From contig NC_053389.1 of assembly GCF_905171765.1 (NCBI RefSeq), forward strand, positions 746,481,146-746,545,145: a DNA stretch of 64,000 bases. The letters run 5' to 3'. Below are positions 1 through 10,273 of the stretch, piece after piece. Numbering within the stretch: position 1 is the first letter of the stretch; each line of letters begins with the position of its first letter. Under the pieces are notes generated by a model that had not been told where the DNA came from, did no database searches, and was given only the letters and a program-made list of their open reading frames with translations. Both the position numbers and the translations under genes were made by a program. The stretch comes from Bufo bufo. Taxonomy: Eukaryota > Chordata > Amphibia > Anura > Bufonidae.

Positions 1-1020
1 GTGCCCCAAATTGGAAGTAAGAGAACCGACCAACCATCTTTTACCATCTCCCGGTTACTAAAATCTATTCCATACACCGGCCCCTGATAGGGGACAAAAC
101 AGAGATTAAACTGGTAAGAACAGATTTTTTTTATAAAAAAAAAAGAGGACAGCCTCTGCGGAGCTGGGTATTTTTTGGCCGCGTTACTGAACGCTCATGC
201 ACAATGGCTGTAGGCTCATGCGACCTCATCCCATATGCGTTTTTTCTGGAGCGTGCCCTGTGAAGAGTGCTGGATCAGGCCGTAGATGAGCATAAAGAGG
301 AAGAGTTGTGGTCACCATCACCAGTAGGAGCAGCCTTGTCATCGTCGATTGCTGGACCTGCGGCAACGCAGAGAGAGGAGTCTGAAGAAGAGGAGTCAGA
401 GGAGGAAGGTGACTGAGGAGGTGGAAGACCAACCACAGCAGGCGTCCCAGGGGGCTTGTTGTTACCTTTCGGGGACCCTTGGTGTTGTACGTGGCTGGGT
501 GGAGGAAGAGACCTTCAATGACGTCAGTGAGGACAAGGAACGGGACATGGCTAGCTTAGTATCCAACCTTGTGCAAATGGGGAGTTTGCGGTTGTGCAAA
601 TGGACTGTTTGCGGTTGTTTGCGGGGAGTTTAGTCTGTCAGAGTTTGGTCTGTCACTGTGAAGTGGGCGTAACCCTTACACTACCTGATCGATACAACAT
701 CATACCTGATCGTATACACACACTGGATGTTTTAAAGCACGTTATTCCAAACAATTTAGGAATGTTAGGTGATTTATGCCCTTTATGGATTAAAACCCGA
801 CTCTGCGTCAACTACGTAATTTTCCATGGGAGTTTTGCCATGGATCCCCCTCCGGCATACCTCAGTCCAGGTGTTAGTCCCCTTGAAACAACTTTTCCAT
901 CACTATTGTGGCCAGAAAGAGTCCCTGTGGGTTTTAAAATTCGCCTGCCTATTGAAGTCTATGGCGAAAAATCGCATTCGCCGTTCGCGAACGGAACATT
1001 TTATGTTCGCGACATCTCTA
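1..1020 (+). mobile_element. hAT transposon, 3' part (left end outside window)
   Basis: This is the 3' half of a BED-type hAT element. It ends at 1020 in CATCTCTA, the reverse complement of the TAGAGATG terminus seen at the 5' ends of the other hATs here. Positions 1-140 resemble the non-coding block at 14230-14310 of hAT-A, 146-590 resemble its transposase gene (12345-12850), and 600-1020 match its 3' end (15370-15825). The putative right target-site duplication is atcaccat (1021-1028), whose partner should lie left of the window. The element is clearly related to hAT-A but is a separate, more decayed copy. The open frame across 594-1277 is non-coding 3' sequence. Confidence 0.85.
146..590 (+). 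pseudogene. hAT transposase remnant (acidic linker region)
   Basis: This decayed segment corresponds to roughly residues 690-860 of the hAT-A transposase: the stretch around the conserved CSA-type helices followed by the acidic linker. A translated piece at about 415-590 keeps DQPQQ, GVVRGW and SNLVQMG in the same order as the intact gene. Stops and small indels interrupt the frame (for example TGA in place of CGA near 262), and the catalytic and dimerisation parts are absent. It has no function as a protein gene. Confidence 0.8.
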
Positions 1021-1028
1021 ATCACCAT

Positions 1029-1315
1029 ATGCATACCCAAGGAAACGTGTTGTTCATGCAAGATGTGACAGTTTTGAGCAGTTTTAAAAAGTATACTGAC
1101 ACCAACTGCTCCTTTAAGATGTCACACAAAAAATGGGCATATCACTGTGGAGAGCCCAGAAGCATCAAAACAGGGAAGCTATACACCAGGTTGGCACATC
1201 CATCATCATCCACTTTTAGTTGGCTAGTAAGTCAAGTAATCTTTATTTCAGTTGCAGATGATATCACCACCACCTGAATGGGTGGAAGTAAAAAAAGGGG
1301 AACAAATAAAAAACT
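1029..1315. other. unassigned stretch between hAT end and MITE
   Basis: No gene or recognisable repeat boundary seen. The sequence is ordinary AT-rich intergenic DNA that continues the open frame of the hAT 3' end by chance. Confidence 0.5.
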
Positions 1316-2767
1316 GGGGCAGATTCACTAATCCTGACTAATATTTGGTGTCTAACCTTTGACTTCATTTGTGCCAAAATCTTGCACAAAATTTTGGTGC
1401 ACATTGACACATCCTATCTACTGCTAAGCCATGTTGATTTCTAGTTCAGCCACATGTCTTTGTCAAGTAAGGCACAAAAATTGTAAAATACACGTTGTGA
1501 ATATGGTGCAAGGCATATACACCAGTTTAATAGAGCAAATTATGCAAGAATTCTGGTGCACTCCATAGTTACATAGTTACATAGTTGCTAAGGTTGGAAA
1601 AAGACAAAAGTCCATCAAGTCCAACCTGTAATCCTGCTATTTCGATCCCTGGATCAATATCCATCTTCCTTTTAAAAGGGGTTGGGCCAAATGGAAAGGG
1701 TGTGTAGAACAAGATTTCTATACATTGTCATAAGCCTCAATGTTATTTTGAATAGAAAATTCATCTAAACCTTTTTTGAAGGTACTGTATTTGCTGTGAC
1801 CAGCTCTTGTGGCAGGCTATTCCAGAGATTCACAGATCTTACTGAAAAGAATGTTTGTTGCCTCTTATGACTGAATCTTTTTTTCTCCAGGCGTAGGGAG
1901 TGGCCCCTTGTTTTTTGAGGGGGTTTAACACAGAATAGTTTCCCTTGATATTTTTTGTATGGTCCGTTTATATATTTGTACAGGTTAATCATGTCCCCCT
2001 TAGATGTCTTTTTTCAAGGCTAAACAAATTCAGTTCATTTAATCTTTGCTCATAACTAAGATCTTCCAGGCCCTTTGTGAGTTTAGTTGTTCTCCTCTGT
2101 ACTTTTTCTAACTTCAGAGCATCCTTTTTATGGACTGGTGCCCAGAACTGAACTGCATATTCCAGATGAGGCAGCACCAACGTTATGTATAGTGGCAATA
2201 TTACATCCGTCCCGCGAGTCTATACCTCTTTTAATACAAGACAAAATTCTGTTGGCCTTAGAGGCAGCTGACTGGCATTGCATGCTGTTATTTAGTCTAT
2301 GATCTATTAATACACCCAGATCCTACTCAACAAGAGACTCTCCTTGTTTTACTCCCCCTAGGACATATGCTGCATGCAGATTATTAGCCCCCAAGTGTAT
2401 AATTTTACATTTATCTATATTGAACCTCATTTGCCAAGTGAAGGCCCAAACAGTAAGGTTATCCAAGTCAGCCTGTAACTTATTAACATCTTCCATAGAC
2501 TGTACTGTATTACAAAGTTAGGTGTCATCTGCAAAAATAGAAACAGCACTATTAATGTCATCCTCTATGTCATTAATGAATAAGCAAAATAATAGTGGAC
2601 CCAGCACAGAACCTTGAGGTACACCACTTGTAACCGGGAACCAATTCGAGTAGGAATCATTGACCCCAACTCTTTGGATACGATCATGAAGCCACTCTTC
2701 AATCCAATTGCAAATTATATTTTCTAAACCAATATACCCCAATTTACCTGCTTAGTAAATCTCCCCT
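1316..2767. mobile_element. MITE with TIR GGGGCAGATTCACTAA, split by a LINE fragment
   Basis: The left end at 1316 (ggggcagattcactaat) is the near reverse complement of the right end at 2752-2767 (ttagtaaatctcccct), with about three differences over 16 bases. Between them lie about 250 bases of MITE-like AT-rich sequence and then an inserted LINE 3' fragment that accounts for the rest. No target-site duplication is obvious, so the superfamily is open. Confidence 0.5.
1565..2750 (-). pseudogene. CR1/L2/Rex1-group LINE, 5'-truncated 3' fragment
   Basis: Reading the minus strand, 2742-2518 encodes the core of a non-LTR reverse transcriptase: SGVPQGSVLGPLLF, then FINDI and the FADD catalytic signature. 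It continues through a broken frame (2300-2200, [17 protein letters not shown]) into the thumb and C-terminal region (HLEYAVQFW at 2198-1989; TRGHSLRLEKKR and FFSVRSVNLWNSLP at 1992-1765), as in the CR1/L2/Rex1 group. The 3' end at 1565 consists of repeated ttacatag units, a typical LINE tail. The 5' half (endonuclease and N-terminal RT) is missing, as expected for 5' truncation. At least two frame changes show that it is dead. I cannot decide between the CR1, L2 and Rex1 clades by eye. Confidence 0.85.
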
Positions 2768-4052
2768 AATGTTTTTTTTTTTTTAAATGTACTGAAATCC
2801 AAAAGAATAACACAATTCCTACAATTTCCATTGTGAAGTACAGAATACACTTCAAGTAACTGTTAAAGAATGAGGACCTTTCATAAAAAAACACCTAGAC
2901 CTATCATTTCTAATTGATATCTCTGTTCTTGAAAAAGTCTATTACCCTGGATGTATGAATGCATCTGTAGAGATACTACATCACTACTGTATATACATTG
3001 AGAGTTTCCTATCTGTCTTACCTATGCTCTTATTGTGGTCCCATCGGTGGCAGTGCACTTATATCATTGTCACTGGGAGCAGTCCCATGACAAACTGTAA
3101 ATCCCCATGGTGTATCCCTAGCAACCTATTCATTAATATCCATTTACGTGTAAATGTACGACTGCTGTCTTTCAACCGTCATATCCATTAATCCATCTTA
3201 GTTCAATTTCAGACAGTGCAGTCTACAGAGAGAAGGCAATGCATTAGTATCTTATTCTATTTATATATAAAGAACATTGAGAATCTATGGCTTTTTCAAG
3301 GAAATGAGTTCCATAAAAAAAGGATGGGATTTTGGTAGCAAGGCAAAAAATAAATTGACAAGTCAGACCTTCACAGAACTCCCATCTTTCTATAGGACGT
3401 ACTTTTTGGTGCATAACCCATTTGTACTGTAAACCTTTATATGACTGCCATCAGAATTCTGGACATGCTACAATGCTCCTAAATGTATGCTGACACTTAA
3501 AGGAGTCTTACTACACTTGAAGTTTCTGATGATCAGACTTGTCTGTTAACATACCTCACATATAGAAAAAAACAACTTGAAAAGCAAACAGCTAATGCAT
3601 TTCAGGCCCAATACCTGCAATTAGTACACATAGCTAAGGTTTGCACACAGACAGCTGGAAAATAAAGGGGTATGAGAAATCTAATCTCTCCCAGTAAAGC
3701 ATCACAAGTGTGGAGAATAAGAAACTGAATGGAAAGAGGTGAGGCTGACACCTGTTTGTTGGAAACAAAGCCTAAAATAGGAAAAATGGTATGTTAGGGA
3801 TAATACAAAATATGATATGTGTGGATATATTAACCCGGAAAGGGTTAGATGAGAGCATTCCTTATGTTGGAAATATACTGGCTTCTCACATAGAATACTA
3901 GGATACCATACTGCACAAGTACATCATGTAGTTTTCTGCTTACCTTTCACATGAAATTCCTTCTTGCATTTTCTCTCTTCTTTTACAACATGTGTCAGTA
4001 TGATTGCCGTCCATTACTCTGCAAGATTGTGATGATTAAAGGAGTTGTCCAG
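2768..4052. other. no gene seen
   Basis: AT-rich sequence without a convincing coding frame. The last 17 bases (4036-4052, ttaaaggagttgtccag) look like the end of a TTAA-flanked MITE that was the landing site of the hAT copy that follows and resumes at 5214. Confidence 0.5.
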
Positions 4053-5205
4053 TAGAGATGGCCTTGCGGTTCGCCCGGAGGTCGTTTCACGGCGAACTTT
4101 GCTCGTTCGCGATTCGCTGAACATATGGCAATGTCCGCCGGCGCCTTATTCTTTTACATTGTGAAGAACTTTGACCCATGACAGATCCATCAGGTGGTAC
4201 AGGACAGCCAATTGAGACGTCTCGGCACATGGACACACACCCTACCTTATAAATAAACCTGATCTGGCCGCCATTTTACATTCAGTCTTTTGCCATGGAG
4301 AGGTTGCTGTGCGGAGCAGGGACAGACTGTTAGGGACACCAAACGCTAGCTAATAGGGCCACAAAAGTCCTTTTAAGGACTAGTATAGGTGTGCTATAGA
4401 TAGGTATGACTTACTGAGGGGTGTGATATACTTATTATATACTTTCTAACATAGATAGTATATTATAGTGCATTTGTATTGTGCAGCAGTTGTGTGCGGT
4501 TCTGCTGCGATACTGCAGAGTGCCAAACACTATTGGAACAAATTATTTCTACTGGTGTGATATACCAGTTGCCCCCCAAAAAATCTGATTGAAGCAGGGG
4601 TGTTATATACCAGTTATATACATTCTACATTGTGCATTTGGGTAGTGTGGCATTGGTTTGCGGTTTAGCTGCATTACCTCAGCTACAGATAGTGACAAAC
4701 ACTATTGGAACAAATAATTTCTACTGGTGTTATATACCAGTTGCCCCCCCAAAAAACTGATTGAAGCAGGGGTGTTATATACCAATTATATACTTTCTAT
4801 ATAGTGCATTTGGGTAGTGCAGCATTTGTTTTCGGTTATGCTGTGTTACCTCAGCTACAGATAGGGACAAACGACTCCGTACTCCTGTGGCCTAAAAAAA
4901 CATTTTTCTAGGCTCCAACAGGGCACATTTCAGAGAATTTCCCTTTAAGATGCATTAAAATGTCCCCTGATTTAGATACATATTTTTTGTTGGAATTTTT
5001 GTCGTTGATCCCCCTCTAGTATGTCACTGTCCATGTTGTGGGACTATTTGTGTACTTCTAGTAAGTATTTGGTGGCTGCAAATATGAGCTAAAGGTTTTT
5101 CAGGTTCGTCTGCCATTAAAGTGAATGGGGCCCGCCGCAAACTTGCGGTTCGCGAACATTTGATCGCGTTCATGAAACAGCCAGACCGATGTTCATCCAT
5201 CACTA
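4053..5205. mobile_element. non-autonomous hAT (hAT-N) with perfect 8-bp TSD
   Basis: The element starts TAGAGATGG (4053) and ends CCATCACTA (5205), inverted termini with one difference over 9 bases. It is flanked by a perfect duplication, ttgtccag (4045-4052 and 5206-5213), the hAT signature. There is no transposase frame. Its left half (4300-4870) matches the reverse complement of the last 500 bases of the window, and its right part (4960-5205) matches the reverse complement of 47450-47630. It is therefore an internal-deletion derivative of the hAT-D family. It carries about three copies of a 185-bp leader repeat containing ataccagttgccccccaaaa and gattgaagcaggggtg, the sequence from which the large satellite at 50105-63530 can be derived. 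Confidence 0.93.
4205..4260 (+). promoter_or_regulatory. candidate hAT promoter: CCAAT and TATA boxes
   Basis: A CCAAT motif (4208-4212, in acagccaattgag) lies about 40 bases upstream of a TATA-like ttataaataa (4248-4257). The spacing and position inside the 5' end of hAT-N suit the transposase promoter that the autonomous parent would use. No transcript can be shown from sequence. Confidence 0.5.
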
Positions 5206-5213
5206 TTGTCCAG

Positions 5214-6132
5214 TGTTTTTTTAAACCACCTTTCCTTCATCTAGCGGTAACTGTGGAGAAATCCATACTCATCTACTCCACACCTCTATATTACCAGCGC
5301 TGTGGATCCCGGGATGTTTTGACTGTTGTTCTGGTCCCCACCTGTCAATTCCTACATGGACAGGGTCATGTGAGTCAATGACTGAACTTAGTGAACTTTA
5401 TGTTATCAAGCGGCACTTCACTGATGGGTCATGTGCCACTTGAGGATGTCACATCTGAGGAGAAGTATTGGTTGTAGCAACACACATGATCTCTTCACAG
5501 TTACCTACTGTGTGTGTGGAGAATAAAAAAATAAAAAATCATGGAAATGAAGGGGGCTTTAATTTCCCACTCCTATATATCTTCCAGATGTCCACTTTCA
5601 AACATAGCTATGAGTAATGGGCTTAAAACGCGTAAGTGGTTTTTTCCTTTGAGCTAATAAAATGAATTGTTTATAACTAATGACATATCTATTTTAGTGT
5701 TTTTTGGAGTTACATCCTAGTTTTCTGACATACTTATCTGACCTCTTGATCAGTGCTCGATCATACACTGCCTACTTCCTTCCCACATGAAAATTCTTTA
5801 CTTCCTATGGAGCAGTAAGCTGATTTTTCTAATCATTATCTTGAGGATTTGTCACAGGTTTCTAAAATTGGAATGCAACTTTACCCTCCTAACAGTCAAA
5901 TTAAAATTGGTAAAAAAAACTCCTAAAAATGCAACTTTTTTAATTGTAGACTTGACTTTTATTGTAGAATTTGTATTCAGGTGACTTCAAGGGTATTTCC
6001 ATCTCAAATCTTGATGGTATATCACTAGCATATACTATCAATGTCAGATAGGTACAGGTCCCACCTCTGAGACCAAATCCTATCTCCACAATTGGCTTCC
6101 CAGAATTGAAGGAGAGCCCACTGCTCAAGCAA
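5214..6132. other. no gene; half of a palindromic MITE at its right end
   Basis: 5214-5985 holds no recognisable gene. 5990-6132 (ggtatttccatctcaaatcttgatgg and onward) resembles one arm of the palindromic MITE at 20274-20756. hAT-A is inserted at its right edge. Confidence 0.5.
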
Positions 6133-6140
6133 TCCACCAT
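6133..6140. repeat. 8-bp target-site duplication of hAT-A, left copy
   Basis: tccaccat at 6133-6140 is repeated exactly at 15826-15833, immediately outside both element termini. Confidence 0.95.
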
Positions 6141-6297
6141 TAGAGATGGCCCGAACTATCCGACGGCGAACAGTTCCCGGCGAACATAGCTTGTTCGCGT
6201 TCGCCTCTGCCGGGCGAACACATGCGATGTTCGGTCCGCCCCCTATACATCATCATTGAGCAAACTTTGACCCTGTACCTCACAGTCAGCAGACACA

Positions 6298-6312
6298 TTC
6301 CAGCCAATCAGC
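6298..6312 (+). promoter_or_regulatory. CCAAT box in hAT-A leader
   Basis: ccagccaatcagc lies about 160 bases inside the 5' terminus. hAT-N (CCAAT at 4208) and hAT-C (ATTGG near 43595, minus-strand promoter) carry the same motif at a comparable depth, which suggests a shared promoter layout. No clear TATA box follows it here. Confidence 0.35.
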
Positions 6313-6599
6313 AGCATACCCTCCCTCCCAGACCCTCCCACCTCCTGCACAGCATCCATTTTAGATTCATTCTGAAGCTGCAGTCTTAGTGAGAGGAGGG
6401 AGACTGTAACTGCTGCTGATTTAATTGGGAAATCGATAGCTAGGCTAGTGAATTCAGTGTCCACTCCAGTCCTGAAAGACTCATCTGATCTCTGCTGTAA
6501 GGACAGCGTCCTGACAGCACCCCAAAAAGCCCTTTTTAGGGCTGCAACATTAGTCTGCTTTTTTTTTTTCCTTTATATACATATTGCAGTTGCCTGGCC

Positions 6600-9500
6600 T
6601 GCCTGTGTGTGAGGAGCTGCAGGCCCACAGACTGTAGTGTGCCCACTGCCAGTGCTCACCCCTGTCATTCCGTGTGGCACAGGACTTTGCTTAAAAAAAG
6701 GCACTTAATTTTTACACTTTAATCTAAGGTTAGTTGCCTGCCAGTGTGTGTCAGGCTGACTTCCACTGACTGTAGTGTGCCCACTGCCAGTGCCCACCAC
6801 TCATACCGGCTGGCACAGGACTTTGCATAAAAAAGGCATTTAATTTTTACACTTTAGTGTAATTTCAGCTGCTTGCCTGCTGCTAGTGTGTGTCAGGCCG
6901 ACTTCAACTGACTGTAGTGTGCCCACTGCCAGTGCCCACCCCTGTCATCCCGTGTGGCACAGGACTTTGCTTAAAAAAAAGGCACTTCATTTTTACACTT
7001 TAATCTAAGGTTAGTTGCCTGCCAGTGTGTGTCAGGCCGACTTCAACTGACTGTAGTGTGCCCACTGCCAGTGCCCACCCCTGTCATCCCGAGTGGCACA
7101 GGACTTTGCTTAAAAAATAGGCACTTAATTTTTACACTTTAATCTAAGGTTAGTTGCCTGCCAGTGTGTGTCAGGCTGACTTCCACTGACTGTAGTGTGC
7201 CCACTGCCAGTGCCCACCACTCATACCGGCTGGCACAGGACTTTGCTTAAAAAAGGCATTTAATTTTTACACTTTAATGTAATTTCAGCTGCTTGCCTGC
7301 TGCTAGTGTGTGTCAGGCCGACTTCAACTGACTGTAGTGTGCCCACTGCCAGTGCCCACCCCTGTCATACCGAGTGGCACAGGACTTTGCTTAAAAAATA
7401 GGCACTTAATTTTTACACTTTAATCTAAGGTTAGTTGCCTGCCAGTGTGTGTCAGGCTGACTTCCACTGACTGTAGTGTGCCCACTGCCAGTGCCCACCA
7501 CTCATACCGGCTGGCACAGGACTTTGCTTAAAAAAGGCATTTAATTTTTACACTTTAATGTAATTTCAGCTGCTTGCCTGCTGCTAGTGTGTGTCAGGCC
7601 GACTTCAACTGACTGTAGTGTGCCCACTGCCAGTGCCCACCCCTGTCATACCGAGTGGCACAGGACTTTGCTTAAAAAATAGGCACTTAATTTTTACACT
7701 TTAATCTAAGGTTAGTTGCCTGCCAGTGTGTGTCAGGCTGACTTCCACTGACTGTAGTGTGCCCACTGCCAGTGCCCACCACTCATACCGGCTGGCACAG
7801 GACTTTGCATAAAAAAGGCATTTAATTTTTACACTTTAGTGTAATTTCAGCTGCTTGCCTGCTGCTAGTGTGTGTCAGGCCGACTTCAACTGACTGTAGT
7901 GTGCCCACTGCCAGTGCCCACCCCTGTCATACCGAGTGGCACAGGACTTTGCTTAAAAAATAGGCACTTAATTTTTACACTTTAATCTAAGGTTAGTTGC
8001 CTGCCAGTGTGTGTCAGGCTGACTTCCACTGACTGTAGTGTGCCCACTGCCAGTGCCCACCACTCATACCGGCTGGCACAGGACTTTGCTTAAAAAAGGC
8101 ATTTAATTTTTACACTTTAATGTAATTTCAGCTGCTTGCCTGCTGCTAGTGTGTGTCAGGCCGACTTCAACTGACTGTAGTGTGCCCACTGCCAGTGCCC
8201 ACCCCTGTCATACCGAGTGGCACAGGACTTTGCTTAAAAAATAGGCACTTAATTTTTACACTTTAATCTAAGGTTAGTTGCCTGCCAGTGTGTGTCAGGC
8301 TGACTTCCACTGACTGTAGTGTGCCCACTGCCAGTGCCCACCACTCATACCGGCTGGCACAGGACTTTGCATAAAAAAGGCATTTAATTTTTACACTTTA
8401 GTGTAATTTCAGCTGCTTGCCTGCTGCTAGTGTGTGTCAGGCCGACTTCAACTGACTGTAGTGTGCCCACTGCCAGTGCCAACCACTGATACCGGGTGGC
8501 ACAGTAGCTTGCCGATAAATAAGGCATTTAATTTTTACACTTTAGTGTAATTTCAGTTGCTTGCCTGCTGCCAGTGTGTGTCAGGCCCGCTTCCACTGAC
8601 TGTAGTGTGCCCACTGCCAGTGCCAACCACTGATACCGGGTGGCACAGTAGCTTGCCGATAAATAAGGCATTTAATTTTTAGACAGTAGTCTAAATTCAG
8701 TTGCTTGCCTGCTGCCAGTCAGTGTGTCAGGCCCTCTTCCACTGACTGTAGTGTGCCCACTGCCAGTGCCAACCACTCATACCGGGTGGCACAGTAGCTT
8801 GCCGATAAATAAGGCATTTAATTTTTACACTTTAGTGTAATTTCAGTTGCTTGCCTGCTGCCAGTGTGTGTCAGGCCCGCTTCTACTGACTGTAGTGTGC
8901 CCACTGCCAGTGCCAACCACTGATACCGGGTGGCACAGTAGCTTGCCGATAAATAAGGCATTTAATTTTTACACTTTAGTGTAATTTCAGTTGCTTGCCT
9001 GCTGCCAGTGTGTGTCAGGCCCGCTTCCACTGACTGTAGTGTGCCCACTGCCAGTGCCAACCACTGATACCGGGTGGCACAGTAGCTTGCCGATAAATAA
9101 GGCATTTAATTTTTAGACAGTAGTCTAAATTCAGTTGCTTGCCTGCTGCCAGTCAGTGTGTCAGGCCCTCTTCCACTGACTGTAGTGTGCCCACTGCCAG
9201 TGCCAACCACTCATACCGGGTGGCACAGTAGCTTGCCGATAAATAAGGCATTTAATTTTTACACTTTAGTGTAATTTCAGTTGCTTGCCTGCTGCCAGTG
9301 TGTGTCAGGCCCGCTTCTACTGACTGTAGTGTGCCCACTGCCAGTGCCAACCACTCATACCGGGTGGCACAGTAGCTTGCCGATAAATAAGGCATTTAAT
9401 TTTTACACTTTAGTGTAATTTCAGTTGCTTGCCTGCTGCCAGTGTGTGTCAGGCCCGCTTCTACTGACTGTAGTGTGCCCACTGCCAGTGCCAACCACTG

Positions 9501-10245
9501 ATACCGGGTGGCACAGTAGCTTGCCGATAAATAAGGCATTTAATTTTTAGACAGTAGTCTAAATTCAGTTGCTTGCCTGCTGCCAGTGTGTGTCAGGCCC
9601 GCTTCCACTGACTGTAGTGTGCCCACTGCCAGTGCCAACCACTGATACCGGGTGGCACAGTAGCTTGTCGATAAATAAGGCATTTAATTTTTACACTTTA
9701 GTGTAATTTCAGTTGCTTGCCTGCTGCCAGTGTGTGTCAGGCCCGCTTCCACTGACTGTAGTGTGCCCACTGCCAGTGCCAACCACTGATACCGGGTGGC
9801 ACAGTAGCTTGCCGATAAATAAGGCATTTAATTTTTAGACAGTAGTCTAAATTCAGTTGCTTGCCTGCTGCCAGTGTGTGTCAGGCCCTCTTCCACTGAC
9901 TGTAGTGTGCCCACTGCCAGTGCCAACCATTCATACCGGGTGGCACAGTAGCTTGCCGATAAATAAGGCATTTAATTTTTACACTTTAGTGTAATTTCAG
10001 TTGCTTGCCTGCTGCCAGTGTGTGTCAGGCCCTCTTCCACTGACTGTAGTGTGCCCACTGCCAGTGCCAACCACTGATACCGGGTGGCACAGTAGCTTGC
10101 CGATAAATAAGGCATTTAATTTTTAGACAGTAGTCTAAATTCAGTTGCTTGCCTGCTGCCAGTGTGTGTCAGGCCCACTTCCACAGACTGTAGTGTGCCC
10201 ACTGCCAGTGCCAACCACTCATACCGGGTGGCACAGTACCTAGCA
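6600..10245 (+). repeat. minisatellite of 26 units, 138-146 bp, in hAT-A leader
   Basis: The landmark actgtagtgtgcccactgcc recurs at 6631, 6769, 6911, 7050, 7189, 7331, 7470, 7612, 7751, 7893, 8032, 8174, 8313, 8455, 8599, 8745, 8889, 9033, 9179, 9323, 9467, 9611, 9755, 9899, 10043 and 10187. Up to 8455 the spacing alternates 139 and 142 bp (a 281-bp dimer, with unit types ending ctaaggttagttgcctgcc and ttcagctgcttgcctgctg). After 8455 a different variant (gccgataaataaggcattt) runs at 144 or 146 bp, with a 144-146-144 trimer in part. The array stops about 30 bases before the transposase ATG, so it occupies the whole leader. Confidence 0.97.
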
Positions 10246-10273
10246 CGCGTAGTACCACTTATCTAAAAAAAAA

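Noticed and set aside
594..1277. Open frame of 227 codons, similar to a frame at 15374-15847 (LPDRYNIIPDRIHTLDVLKHVIP)
   Set aside because: The two frames match because both are copies of the same hAT 3' terminal DNA. Differences between them change amino acids freely and the frames run across the transposon ends, so I do not call a gene.
5590..5640. ctatgagtaatgggcttaaaacgcgtaagtgg, reminiscent of a decayed CTGATGAG...GAAACGCGT ribozyme
   Set aside because: The core lacks required bases (CTATGA, AAAA) and no helix pairing is preserved.
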